DNA from: Betaproteobacteria bacterium UBA7395
Lineage (GTDB): Bacteria > Pseudomonadota > Gammaproteobacteria > Burkholderiales > Rhodocyclaceae
DNA: 31,575 nt
Assembly (NCBI GenBank): GCA_002470165.1
Contig: DKNF01000202.1
Coordinates: 1-31,575, forward strand
Reading direction: 5' to 3'
In this document: one piece after another, positions 1-8,719 of the stretch
Position numbering within the stretch: position 1 is the first letter of the stretch
Layout: every line of letters begins with the position of its first letter
Notes under the pieces: model-generated
Told to the model about the DNA's origin: nothing
Seen by the model: the letters and a program-made list of their open reading frames with translations, nothing else
The model's database searches: none
Program-made: the position numbers and the translations under genes

Positions 1-1062
1 AACCGGCGGCGTCAGCGGCGCGAAGAAACCGAAGCCATCGCCCTCTTCGGCCATCGGCGCCGCCGCGACCGGTTCAGCCGGTGCCGGCGCAGCAGCCGGC
101 AGGGGTTCGAAGAAGCCGTAGCCGGCGTCGTCGTCCTTCTTCTCCGTGGCCACCGTCGGCAGAGGCTCGAAGAACCCGTAAGCTTCATCCTCGACCGTCG
201 TTGCCGGCAACGGCTCGAAGAAGCCATAGGCCTCTTCTTCCTTGGCGGCAGACGCGTACAGGCCGTAACCGCGCGCCTCGTCCGGCAGTCCCGGAGAATC
301 GGGGAAAAACCCGAAAGCCGTCGAACCGTCTGCCGCCACGGCGGTGTCTTCGGTGATGCGCCAGGCGCCGTTCTCGGCGATGAAATCGATCTGGTCGACA
401 AAGGCCTCCTGCGGCTTGTCGGTCAGCAGGCGCAGTTCCCAGTAAGCGGCACTTTCTTCGCCCGGCTCGCTGCGGCTGACAATTTCCAGTTCGCCCAACG
501 AGCGCAGTTCATCGAGCAGATTGTCCAGGCCGACGCCCTGCACGGCAATCTCGGTGGGCACGAACTGGATGTCGAACAGGCGTCGGCCGGTTTCCTCGGG
601 AATCCTTACCGCCACCTCGTCATCGGCTGGCGCCACCGGCGCCGCTTCCGGCGAGGGCGCAGCAGCCGGTGCAGGCGCATCGGACAACTGCCGCAAGCGG
701 CCGCAAATCCGCGTCACCAGTTCAGGATCGACCGAACCGCGCCCCTGATGGGCTTCGAGCATGCTGCGCAGCACATCGCCGGCCTCGAGAAAAGCATCGA
801 CCATCTCGGGGCGCAGCGACAGCTCCGCCTTGCGGATGCGGTCCAGCAGGTTTTCCAGGATGTGCGTGGTTTCGGCAAGGTCGGTGAAACCGAACGTACC
901 GGCGCTTCCCTTGATCGAATGGGCAGCCCGGAAGATGGCGTTCAGTTGCTCCAGATCCGGATTGTCGATATCCAGATCGAGCAACAAGGATTCCATCGCG
1001 GCCAGATGCTCCTCCGATTCCTCGAAGAAGACCTGGTAAAACTGACTCATGTCAATCGACAT
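1..1062 (-). CDS. cheA: Chemotaxis histidine kinase CheA, N-terminal 354 residues (3' end cut by window edge)
   Basis: CheA takes signal from chemoreceptors and passes phosphate to CheY and CheB. The visible part starts at ATG 1062 behind a GAGGAGAAAGC ribosome site. Residues 1-105 are an Hpt (P1) domain with the motif AHSIKGSAGTFG; H48 is the expected phosphorylated histidine. An Ala/Pro-rich linker (about 130-150) leads to a second folded segment (about 150-245) that may be a CheY-binding domain. Residues 250-350 are low-complexity and contain five aromatic repeats: FGFFPDSPG (250), YGFFEPLP at 279, 295 and 315, and FGFFAPL (344), separated by acidic or Ala/Pro stretches. The dimerization, ATPase and CheW-like domains must lie beyond the left edge. 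It is the last visible gene of motA-motB-cheY-cheA. The family call is firm; the role of the repeats is unknown to me. Confidence 0.93.
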   Translation of the reverse strand, partial: MSIDMSQFYQVFFEESEEHLAAMESLLLDLDIDNPDLEQLNAIFRAAHSIKGSAGTFGFTDLAETTHILENLLDRIRKAELSLRPEMVDAFLEAGDVLRSMLEAHQGRGSVDPELVTRICGRLRQLSDAPAPAAAPSPEAAPVAPADDEVAVRIPEETGRRLFDIQFVPTEIAVQGVGLDNLLDELRSLGELEIVSRSEPGEESAAYWELRLLTDKPQEAFVDQIDFIAENGAWRITEDTAVAADGSTAFGFFPDSPGLPDEARGYGLYASAAKEEEAYGFFEPLPATTVEDEAYGFFEPLPTVATEKKDDDAGYGFFEPLPAAAPAPAEPVAAAPMAEEGDGFGFFAPLTPPV

Positions 1063-1145
1063 GCTTTCTCCTCAGACGACCGCGATCAGACCGGCGGCCA
1101 GAAACGGATGCATCCGGGCGTGCGCCCCGGACGAGCCAGATACTC

Positions 1146-1511
1146 TCAGCCAATCACCTTGCGTACGACTTCGATGAGTTTTTGCGGATCGAACGGCTTG
1201 ACCAACCAGCCGGTGGCGCCCGCCGCGCGCCCCTGCGACTTCATCGCATCGGAAGACTCGGTGGTCAGCATCAGGATCGGTGTCGAGGCATATTGGGGCA
1301 TGGCGCGCAGATTGCGGATCAGGGTCAGGCCGTCCATGCGCGGCATGTTCTGATCGGTCAGCACCAGGTTGACGCCGCGCGACTTGGCCTTGTCCAGGCC
1401 ATCCTGCCCATCAACCGCCTCGACCACTTCATAACCGGCACTTTTCAGCGTGAACGAAACCATTTGGCGAATGGAGGCGGAATCATCAACAGCAAGAATG
1501 GTTTTGGCCAT
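1146..1511 (-). CDS. cheY: CheY-like single-domain response regulator
   Basis: A 121-residue receiver domain with no output domain. It has the acidic pair D9-D10 (VDDSASIRQM), the phospho-acceptor D53 (LVLTDQNMPRMDG), the switch threonine region LMLTTES, and the invariant lysine in LVKPFDP. Phosphorylated CheY binds the flagellar switch and changes rotation. It lies between motB (86 nt gap) and cheA (83 nt gap), so it is most likely the CheA partner of this cluster. The gap to cheA holds a small bulged GC hairpin at 1113-1131. Length and sequence are typical of CheY in betaproteobacterial flagellar clusters; the alternative is a paralogous TCST receiver, but the context argues for motor control. 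Confidence 0.93.
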   Translation of the reverse strand: MAKTILAVDDSASIRQMVSFTLKSAGYEVVEAVDGQDGLDKAKSRGVNLVLTDQNMPRMDGLTLIRNLRAMPQYASTPILMLTTESSDAMKSQGRAAGATGWLVKPFDPQKLIEVVRKVIG

Positions 1512-1545
1512 TTTTCCCTCATCTCTCTACAGAAACTCAAATTCA

Positions 1546-1572
1546 TCCCGGATAACGACAGTTGTTCCGGGA
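1546..1572 (-). other. Intercistronic stem-loop between motB and cheY
   Basis: Arms TCCCGGA (1546-1552) and TCCGGGA (1566-1572) are perfect 7-bp complements around a 13-nt loop. No T-run follows on the minus strand, so it is not a standard terminator. It could moderate the level of cheY-cheA transcript relative to motAB or be an RNA processing site; that is inference. Confidence 0.45.
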
Positions 1573-1597
1573 ACCGCGTATGCAAAATGCGCCCGGA

Positions 1598-2542
1598 TCA
1601 GCCAGCTCGCCCGTTGGGTGTCGTTGGCAACTGCAGGACGGGCGGCGCAATATCATCTCCCTCGACATCGTCCGGACTGCTATCTTCATTCAGGATCGCC
1701 CGCTCGGTACGCTGATTCAATACCACGATACTGATCCGGCGGTTAACCGGGTTCAAGGGGTCGTTCTTGTCGAACAACAGCGTCGATCCCAGTCCGACCA
1801 CGCGCAGGACCTTGTGATCGTCCATGCCGCCGGCGACCAGCTCGCGCCGCGAGGCATTGGCCCGGTTGGCCGACAATTCCCAGTTGGAAAAACCACCGAC
1901 GCCGCCAACGAAGGGGGCCGCATCGGTATGGCCGGCAAGACTGATCCGGTTGGACACGCCGTTCAGGGCCAGACCGATCTGCTGCAGCAGTTGCCGGGTA
2001 TAAGGCTTGACCGTATCGCCGCCGGAATCGAACATCGGCCGGTTCTGTTCATCGACGATCTGGATGCGCAAGCCTTCGGAAGTGATGTCGAGCAACAACT
2101 GCTTCTTGAACTGGGCGAGTTGCGGACTCTGCTCGATCATCTTCTCGATGTCCGCCTTCAACAGTTCCAGGCGCTCCTGTTCCTTGCGCCGGAATTCCAG
2201 CTGGGCTTCCTTGGAGAAGGTCGTGCGCTTGGCTTCGACGTCGCCCTTCTTGACCTGACCGGACTGGCGGGTCAGATCCTGGCCGCCACCCTTGAGAATG
2301 CTTGTTGCGTCGCCTGAGCCCGCACCGCCGGACATCGACACCTTCATCGGGTTCTGAAAATAGTCGGCAATGCCCTGCAGATCGCCCTTGGACGTCGAGC
2401 CAAGCAGCCACATCAGCAGGAAGAAGGCCATCATTGCCGTCACGAAGTCGGCGTAGGCGATTTTCCAGGCGCCACCGTGCGCGCCGCCGGCAACGACCTT
2501 CTTGCGTTTGATGATAATCGGGCGGGTGGAGTCGTCGCTCAT
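1598..2542 (-). CDS. motB: Flagellar stator protein MotB
   Basis: MotB pairs with MotA to form the proton-driven stator and anchors it to peptidoglycan. The 314-residue product has a short basic cytoplasmic tail (IIIKRKKVV), one membrane segment starting about residue 28 with the proton-carrying aspartate D32 in AYADFVTAMMAFFLLMWLL, a plug/linker region (about 55-150), and an OmpA-like peptidoglycan-binding domain (about 165-285) containing SLAGHTDAAPF and NRRISIVVL. Length is normal. It follows motA by 33 nt, as in most stator operons. The final 30 residues are a Pro-rich tail. The presence of D32 and the MotB N-terminal motif distinguish it from a generic OmpA-like lipoprotein. Confidence 0.96.
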   Translation of the reverse strand: MSDDSTRPIIIKRKKVVAGGAHGGAWKIAYADFVTAMMAFFLLMWLLGSTSKGDLQGIADYFQNPMKVSMSGGAGSGDATSILKGGGQDLTRQSGQVKKGDVEAKRTTFSKEAQLEFRRKEQERLELLKADIEKMIEQSPQLAQFKKQLLLDITSEGLRIQIVDEQNRPMFDSGGDTVKPYTRQLLQQIGLALNGVSNRISLAGHTDAAPFVGGVGGFSNWELSANRANASRRELVAGGMDDHKVLRVVGLGSTLLFDKNDPLNPVNRRISIVVLNQRTERAILNEDSSPDDVEGDDIAPPVLQLPTTPNGRAG

Positions 2543-2575
2543 CTATATTCGCTCTGTGTCGGCAGCATGTGCCGC

Positions 2576-3433
2576 TTACTTGCCCTTGCGGGCCTTGAGC
2601 TCTTCCTCGAGTTCACGGAAACTCGGACGCTCGTGCGCCCCCAGGGTCTTGCGCCCGAATTCGATGGCCACCTGCGGCGCGTAGCCCGACATCGACGCCA
2701 GCAGGACCATCTTGATGGTCTTGTAGATCACGCCGGATTCGTTGGCCTTCTGCTCGACCTGACCGGCAATCGGCGCGACGAAACCATAGGCCAGGTAGAT
2801 ACCGAGGAAGGTACCGACCAGCGCACCTGCAATCATCTTGCCCAGCACGGCCGGCGGCTCGCCGACCGAACCCATCACGTTGATGACCCCCATGACCGCG
2901 ACGACGATACCGAAGGCGGGTACGCCATCGGCCACCTTCTGGATGACGTGCGCCGGCTCGGCCATTTCGTGGTGATGGGTTTCCAGTTCGACATCCATCA
3001 GGCTTTCGATTTCAACCGTGTTCAGGTTGCCGCCGACCATCATGCGCAGATAGTCGGTCATGAAATCGAGCACATGGTGATCGGAAACGATATTCGGGTA
3101 CTTGGAAAAAATCGGACTGGCCTCGGGATTCTCGACATCGTTTTCAATCGACATCAAGCCTTCCTTGCGCACCTTGGACAGGATTTCGAACAATAGCGCC
3201 AGCGCATCGACGTAGTAGGCCTTGTTGTAAGGCGAGCCTTTGAGCGCGCCCGGGATGGCCGCCACCGTGGCCTTGACCACCTTGATGTTGTTGCCGGCGA
3301 CGAAACTACCGACGGTCAGGCCGAAGATGGCGATGTATTCCAGCGGGACCCAGAGCGCCAGCAAGCTGCCGTGCACGGCATAGGTGCCCAATGCCGAAGC
3401 CAGGATGATGACGTAGCCGACGATCAAAAACAT
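2576..3433 (-). CDS. motA: Flagellar stator protein MotA
   Basis: The 285-residue integral membrane stator subunit that generates torque against FliG. There are two N-terminal membrane segments (about 1-22 and 33-52), a large cytoplasmic loop (about 60-195) and two C-terminal segments (about 200-222 and 230-255) containing the conserved stretch PPAVLGKMIAGALVGTFLG, then a charged tail ending in ELKARKGK. Start ATG 3433 follows AAGGGGTTTCAC on the minus strand. It is the first gene of a minus-strand run motA-motB-cheY-cheA. I could not find a convincing sigma-28 flagellar promoter upstream. Length and motifs are those of the MotA family; ExbB/TolQ-like alternatives are excluded by the four-segment layout and MotB neighbour. 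Confidence 0.96.
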   Translation of the reverse strand: MFLIVGYVIILASALGTYAVHGSLLALWVPLEYIAIFGLTVGSFVAGNNIKVVKATVAAIPGALKGSPYNKAYYVDALALLFEILSKVRKEGLMSIENDVENPEASPIFSKYPNIVSDHHVLDFMTDYLRMMVGGNLNTVEIESLMDVELETHHHEMAEPAHVIQKVADGVPAFGIVVAVMGVINVMGSVGEPPAVLGKMIAGALVGTFLGIYLAYGFVAPIAGQVEQKANESGVIYKTIKMVLLASMSGYAPQVAIEFGRKTLGAHERPSFRELEEELKARKGK

Positions 3434-3512
3434 GTGAAACCCCTTTAGCGCCCCCTGAGGCGTTACCGACAGGTCGTTCTATCTATATTGTGTTTCGCTA
3501 TTGTAGCCACAG

Positions 3513-3525
3513 GCTTCCGGGAAGC
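3513..3525. promoter_or_regulatory. 13-bp palindrome between divergent motA and NUDIX genes
   Basis: GCTTCCGGGAAGC is a perfect 6-bp inverted repeat around a single G, placed in the 170-bp divergent gap (3434-3603). A weak -10-like hexamer TACAAT (3500-3505, minus strand) lies next to it in the motA direction. It may be an operator for either gene. No regulator is known to me for this sequence. Confidence 0.3.
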
Positions 3526-3603
3526 GCAAAGGAAGTTGCCACCTGCTACAGCGAGGATCGGCAGTGATAGACTGCAAGTCCACCGTTTCCCAACACCTCC
3601 GGA

Positions 3604-4134
3604 ATGTCGTACTGCACCCGCTGCGGCAGCGCTGCCTCCCTGACCATCCCTGCCGGCGACAATCTGGCGCGACAAGTATGCACGAGTTGCGGGCATATTC
3701 ACTACGACAATCCGCGCATGATCGTCGGCTGCATTGCCGAATGGGAAAACAGGATACTGCTTTGCCGGCGCGCCATCGAACCCCGCCTGGGTTACTGGAC
3801 GCTACCGGCCGGCTTCATGGAAAACGGCGAAACGACAGCCGAAGCGGCCCGGCGCGAAACTCTCGAGGAAGCGGGAGCGGAGGTCAGTGTCGAGGCTGCC
3901 TTCGCGCTGGTCAGCATCGCCCACATCAATCAGGTCCACTTGTTCTATCGGGGGCGGATGACCTCTCCGTCGTTCTCCGCCGGCGAGGAAAGCCTCGAAG
4001 TCGCCCTGTTCCGCCCGGAGGACATCCCCTGGGAGGACCTTTCCTTTCGCAGCGTACGCCTCTGTCTGGAGCGCTACCTGGCCGATCGGCAGCATGGCGG
4101 TTTCGGCTTCCACGAACACGACCTGGAACCGTAA
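3604..4134 (+). CDS. NUDIX hydrolase with N-terminal zinc ribbon
   Basis: A 176-residue NUDIX-superfamily pyrophosphohydrolase, probably acting on a nucleoside-diphosphate-linked substrate; NAD(H)- or ADP-ribose-type substrates are plausible but unproven. Residues 4-33 form a CxxC...CxxC zinc ribbon (YCTRCG and CTSCGH). The Nudix box reads G-FMENG-E-TTAEAAR-RE-T-L-EE-A-G-A, matching the GX5EX7REUXEEXGU consensus, with LPAGF just before it. The start is fixed by the first CxxC lying only four residues in, although the ribosome site is weak. It is alone on the plus strand and converges with the TonB-like gene, the stop codons being only 2 nt apart. The layout resembles short ADP-ribose/NADH-type Nudix proteins rather than full-length NudC. 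Confidence 0.88.
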   Translation: MSYCTRCGSAASLTIPAGDNLARQVCTSCGHIHYDNPRMIVGCIAEWENRILLCRRAIEPRLGYWTLPAGFMENGETTAEAARRETLEEAGAEVSVEAAFALVSIAHINQVHLFYRGRMTSPSFSAGEESLEVALFRPEDIPWEDLSFRSVRLCLERYLADRQHGGFGFHEHDLEP

Positions 4135-4136
4135 TC

Positions 4137-4754
4137 TCAAGCACCGACCACCTGGGCCCGCAACTCCAGTCGATAGCTCCCTGACTGCCAAGACGAAGGC
4201 AAGGGAGTCATGGCGACGGCCCGAGCCATCGCATCCAGCAGACGCGCTGAAATCGCCGGGGCGACTCCCGCCGTCAGGCGCATGGAAGGGGGCACCGGCC
4301 CCGCCCGATAGTGGATACGGAAAAGCAACTCCCCGGGCGGCAATACCCTTCTCAATTCTTCGTCGAGCAAACTGCCAAAAGCCCGTCCCAGAGCCAGCCG
4401 GTAAGCCGACAAGTCCTCACCGGGAGGCAAGGGCTGCAAATCTTGATCAAGCCCGGATTGTCCGCTTTGGGTATGGGACCGCGCGCCCGAACGCCTCTCA
4501 GGCATATGGGTCGGCTGCACCCAGGCCTCCTCGTGAGCGTGTAAAGGCTGGGCAGAATTTGCCGCAGGCCGGGCCGAATCCTTCGGCTCGCCAATCACCG
4601 CACTGAGCTTGGCGCGCCCTTCCGGCTGCAGCGGCCGGGGAAATTCCGTACCCCACAACACAAGTGCATGCAGGACCAAGGACAAGACCATCGCCCTGCC
4701 CGCCGGAAAAAAACAATCCCCGCCACTCTCCTTGAAGCAGCGGGGATCGTTCAT
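4137..4754 (-). CDS. TonB-like periplasm-spanning protein
   Basis: A 205-residue protein with one N-terminal membrane anchor (about 21-36) carrying the SLVLHALVLWG pattern, which matches the S-x3-H signature of TonB/TolA-type anchors. A Pro/Gln/Ser-rich, charged linker (about 40-105) would extend through the periplasm. The C-terminal part (about 110-205; LLFRIHYRAGPVPPSMRL, YRLELRAQVVGA) is compatible with a compact TonB-C-like fold, but the canonical YP motif is not obvious. No exbB/exbD or receptor gene is adjacent. It is the last gene of the minus-strand run ccoG-ccoH-small membrane protein, starting 15 nt after the latter, so co-transcription is likely. TonB-like is the best family guess; the function in this locus is unknown. 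Confidence 0.6.
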   Translation of the reverse strand: MNDPRCFKESGGDCFFPAGRAMVLSLVLHALVLWGTEFPRPLQPEGRAKLSAVIGEPKDSARPAANSAQPLHAHEEAWVQPTHMPERRSGARSHTQSGQSGLDQDLQPLPPGEDLSAYRLALGRAFGSLLDEELRRVLPPGELLFRIHYRAGPVPPSMRLTAGVAPAISARLLDAMARAVAMTPLPSSWQSGSYRLELRAQVVGA

Positions 4755-4769
4755 GACCGAATGCCGGGA

Positions 4770-4910
4770 TTATTTACCCTTGGCGTTCAGTTCCTCGTTC
4801 ATCTTGCTCGAGTAGAGCTTGCCCATGACGGCGCCGATTACCACCACGCCGACAATCACTCCCAGGCTCATCAAGCCGATATCACTCGTCAACAACAGTT
4901 CCCAAGCCAT
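4770..4910 (-). CDS. 46-residue single-pass membrane protein (DUF3149-like)
   Basis: The product starts MAWELLLTSDIGLMSLGVIV, continues through a hydrophobic stretch to GAVMGKLYSSKM and ends NEELNAKGK. Residues 12-30 form one membrane helix and the tail is charged and probably cytoplasmic. The short WELLLTSDIGLMSL opening resembles the DUF3149 family of tiny proteobacterial membrane proteins, as I remember it. A strong ribosome site GGAGG lies 5 nt before ATG 4910. It sits 24 nt after ccoH and 15 nt before the TonB-like gene in the same direction. Function is unknown. Its position suggests a link with the cbb3 assembly operon, like other short accessory subunits of oxidases, but that is inference. 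Confidence 0.75.
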   Translation of the reverse strand: MAWELLLTSDIGLMSLGVIVGVVVIGAVMGKLYSSKMNEELNAKGK

Positions 4911-4934
4911 AAACACCTCCCACTAACAAAAAAA

Positions 4935-5447
4935 TCAACCCGCTTTCGCATCCAGGCGCAGCGGCTCATCAAAGCCGGCCTGCCACTCCCCTTGAAGACG
5001 CCATTGGCCCGCAGGATCTTCAAGCGTGACATGCCAGCGACCGGCCAAATCCTCGGCCAGTACCCCACCGTAGAAACCCGCCCCTTCGGATTTCAACGCA
5101 ACTTTCTGATCCTTGCCGTCGATCGTCGGATGCGTCAGGCGCAAGACAATCTCTTCCGGCAAGGCCACCGTTTCCTTGGTCGTGATCAACAGACGGATAT
5201 TCAGACCGGCGCGCATCACATCTGCATGCAGCCCCAGCTGCGAGGCCTGATGATCGCGCTCCAGGCGCTGATTCATGGCCAGGCCTTCCTTGTAATAATC
5301 GTCGGAAACCAGACCGTCGTTAGTTGCAATGGCAGTCCACAGCAAGTTCATGCAAGCAATAATGACGATGAATGGGCCGGCCATGAGAATCCAGGGCCAG
5401 GGTTCCTTGTACCAAGGTTTGGTATCGTTTGTCATACTAACGCTCAT
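4935..5447 (-). CDS. ccoH: FixH/CcoH cbb3 oxidase assembly protein
   Basis: FixH (CcoH) is a single-pass membrane protein needed for assembly or stability of cbb3 cytochrome oxidase. The 170-residue product has the typical opening KPWYKEPWPWILMAGP followed by one membrane helix (about 18-42) and the signature DGLVSDDYYKEGLAMNQ (about 44-60), then a periplasmic beta-rich domain (about 75-165; LRLTHPT, GRWHVTLEDP). Two starts are possible: ATG 5447 or ATG 5435 (residue 5); I give the longer. It begins 6 nt after ccoG. The signature and the neighbour make the call secure. The catalytic copper-ATPase and CcoS partners of the classical fixGHIS set lie separately, upstream of ccoN. Confidence 0.93.
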   Translation of the reverse strand: MSVSMTNDTKPWYKEPWPWILMAGPFIVIIACMNLLWTAIATNDGLVSDDYYKEGLAMNQRLERDHQASQLGLHADVMRAGLNIRLLITTKETVALPEEIVLRLTHPTIDGKDQKVALKSEGAGFYGGVLAEDLAGRWHVTLEDPAGQWRLQGEWQAGFDEPLRLDAKAG

Positions 5448-5453
5448 AATTCC

Positions 5454-6860
<1,407 letters not shown>

Positions 6861-6869
6861 CTTATCTCT

Positions 6870-6910
6870 TTATCAAAATTACGCTGCTGCAGGCAACGCA
6901 ATTTTGATAA
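6870..6910 (-). repeat. Long inverted repeat just upstream of ccoG
   Basis: TTATCAAAATT (6870-6880) and AATTTTGATAA (6900-6910) are perfect 11-bp arms, with a CG/CG pair further in and a CTGCAG-containing loop. On the minus strand the distal arm ends 9 nt before the ccoG ATG, directly against its AGAG ribosome site. As RNA it would make a hairpin next to the translation start; as DNA it could be an operator. There is no T-run, so it is not a terminator. It does not match the FNR consensus. Confidence 0.6.
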
Positions 6911-6930
6911 AACCGCTTCGACATCGCAAG

Positions 6931-6960
6931 AAAAGGGTGGCCCTTTCCGGCCACCCTTTT
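6931..6960 (-). terminator. Rho-independent terminator after ccoP
   Basis: AAAAGGGTGGCC (6931-6942) pairs perfectly with GGCCACCCTTTT (6949-6960) around a 6-nt loop. On the minus strand the stem is followed by a TTTTCTTG tract 14 nt after the ccoP stop. The symmetric A/T flanks could let it act in both directions. Confidence 0.85.
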
Positions 6961-6973
6961 TTGTCAAACGCGC

Positions 6974-7867
6974 TTACTTGCCACCCAGGCTGGTCACGTA
7001 GGCAGCCAGCAGATGCACCTTGGCGTCGCCCAGGAATTCCTTCCAAGCCGGCATCTTGTTCTGACGACCGTTGGTGATCGTCTCGATGATGGTGGCTTCG
7101 GAAGAGCCGTACAGCCAGACCTTGTCGGTCAGGTTCGGCGCACCGAGGGCCTGCATGCCCGTACCGTCAGCACCGTGGCAGCCGATACAGCCGGCTTCGG
7201 TGTAGGCAGTCTGACCCTTGCCGGCACGCACGGAGTCATGCGGCAGACCGGACAGGGAACGGACGTAGTTGGCCAGATCCTTGATCGTCTCGCCACCCAG
7301 TGCAGCATGCGGAGGCATCACGCCCATGCGGCCGTTGGCAATGGTCTCGACGATCTGCTCCGCCTCACCGCCCCACTGCCAGTCGGCATCGGTCAGGTTC
7401 GGGAAGCCCTTGGAGCCGCGGGCATCAGCACCATGACACTGCATGCAGTAGGTCAGGTACAGACGCTTGCCCATTTCCATGGCCTGCTTGTCGGCAGCGA
7501 CCGCCTTGAGGTCCATGGCCATGTACTTGTCGTACAGCGGCTTGACCTGGGCATCCATCTTGGCCACTTCCGCAGCATGCTGACCGGCAGAGGTCCAGCC
7601 CAGCATGCCCTTGAAGTTGCCCAGCCCCGGATAGAGGGCCAGATAGACCAGCGCGAACACCACGGTGATCACGAACATCCAGCTCCACCACTTGGGCATC
7701 GGATTGTTGTATTCCTCAAGGGTTTCATCCCAGACGTGACCCATGGTCTTGCCCGGCGTGAAAGTCGCCTTGCCCTGGACGATCAGGAGAACCGCACAGG
7801 CCAGAATACTGACCAGCACGATCACGATGACGTACAGATTCCAAAACTCGCTAACGAAATCGCTCAT
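6974..7867 (-). CDS. ccoP: cbb3 cytochrome c oxidase diheme subunit CcoP
   Basis: CcoP is the diheme cytochrome c subunit that feeds electrons to the CcoO/CcoN core. The 297-residue product has two N-terminal membrane helices (about 8-30 and 60-80) joined by the conserved cytoplasmic segment HVWDETLEEYNNPMPKWW. Two class I cytochrome c domains follow, with heme motifs C141-M-Q-C-H145 and C227-I-G-C-H231 and probable axial methionines near 184 and 272 (GVMPP and NKMPAW). It is the last gene of ccoNOQP, 15 nt after ccoQ, and is followed by a strong terminator. All key ligands are present and length is standard. Confidence 0.97.
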   Translation of the reverse strand: MSDFVSEFWNLYVIVIVLVSILACAVLLIVQGKATFTPGKTMGHVWDETLEEYNNPMPKWWSWMFVITVVFALVYLALYPGLGNFKGMLGWTSAGQHAAEVAKMDAQVKPLYDKYMAMDLKAVAADKQAMEMGKRLYLTYCMQCHGADARGSKGFPNLTDADWQWGGEAEQIVETIANGRMGVMPPHAALGGETIKDLANYVRSLSGLPHDSVRAGKGQTAYTEAGCIGCHGADGTGMQALGAPNLTDKVWLYGSSEATIIETITNGRQNKMPAWKEFLGDAKVHLLAAYVTSLGGK

Positions 7868-7882
7868 TTGCTTTCCTTTATT

Positions 7883-8071
7883 TCAGCGCGGGTGCGACGT
7901 ACGGGACGCCGCACCATCATCATCACCTTCTGCGAACGGCAGGTTGGCAGCTTCTTCAAACCCCTTCTTGCTGCTCTTGCTGACATATGCCCACCAGACG
8001 ATTGCCAGAAAACAGATCAATCCGGCAACCGTAAGTAGCGAACGCAGATCGTTGATGTCCATGGCCATCAC
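7883..8071 (-). CDS. ccoQ: cbb3 oxidase small subunit CcoQ
   Basis: CcoQ (FixQ) is a short single-helix membrane subunit that stabilises the cbb3 complex, particularly the CcoP association. The 62-residue product has the helix [20 protein letters not shown] (about 11-30), the usual [20 protein letters not shown] tail and a short basic end. Start codons at 8071, 8068 and 8062 are possible; the first overlaps the ccoO stop by 4 nt (ATGA), which suggests translational coupling. Position between ccoO and ccoP and the AANLPFA motif identify it. Confidence 0.92.
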   Translation of the reverse strand: MMAMDINDLRSLLTVAGLICFLAIVWWAYVSKSSKKGFEEAANLPFAEGDDDGAASRTSHPR

Positions 8072-8703
8072 TTCATCTGGCTCAATGCAGTACCCATGCC
8101 CTGGAGATAGGCAATAAGCACGTCCATTTCGGTCATGTCGCCGATATCAGCCTTGGCCGCCTTGATTTCATCGTCCGAGTAGGTCGGAATGCCGCGCATG
8201 TTGGCGTACATGCGCATCACGCCCATCTTGTCCTCGATCTGCGCTGCCACGCTGTCCTTGGCCTTGGTGGAGGCAAGGAATGCATAGGCGGGCATGTTCG
8301 ATTCCGGCACGACGTCGCGCGGATTCATCAGGTGGGCACGCTGCCATTCATCGGAATAGCGACCGCCGACACGATGCAGGTCCGGACCGGTACGCTTGGA
8401 GCCCCACTGGAACGGGTGGTCATAGACAAACTCACCCGCCACCGAGTAGTGGCCATAACGCTCGGTTTCGGCACGGAACGGACGGATCATCTGGGAGTGG
8501 CAGTTGTAGCAGCCCTCACGCAGATAAACCTCACGACCGGCCAACTGGACTGCCGTGTAGGGCTTGACCCCTTCAACCGGCGTCGTCGTGGACTTCTGGA
8601 AGAAGAGCGGCACGATTTCCAGCAGCCCACCCCAGAGCACCACAAACAAGGTCAGAACGAAAAGCAGGCCTACGTTCTTCTCAATTTGCTCATGCTTCAA
8701 CAT
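8068..8703 (-). CDS. ccoO: cbb3 cytochrome c oxidase monoheme subunit CcoO
   Basis: CcoO carries one c-type heme and passes electrons from CcoP to the catalytic subunit. The 211-residue product has one N-terminal membrane helix (about 11-34) and a periplasmic cytochrome domain with the heme motif C65-Y-N-C-H69 inside [19 protein letters not shown], the [16 protein letters not shown] motif, and a likely axial methionine at 137 ([10 protein letters not shown]). It starts 16 nt after ccoN and overlaps the ccoQ start. Sequence and length are standard for the family. Confidence 0.97.
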   Translation of the reverse strand: MLKHEQIEKNVGLLFVLTLFVVLWGGLLEIVPLFFQKSTTTPVEGVKPYTAVQLAGREVYLREGCYNCHSQMIRPFRAETERYGHYSVAGEFVYDHPFQWGSKRTGPDLHRVGGRYSDEWQRAHLMNPRDVVPESNMPAYAFLASTKAKDSVAAQIEDKMGVMRMYANMRGIPTYSDDEIKAAKADIGDMTEMDVLIAYLQGMGTALSQMK

Positions 8704-8719
8704 TGTTTTCTCTCCCTAA

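Noticed and set aside
3434..3603. Sigma-28 flagellar promoter for motA
   Set aside because: I looked for TAAA-N15-GCCGATAA on the minus strand and found no acceptable match at the right spacing.
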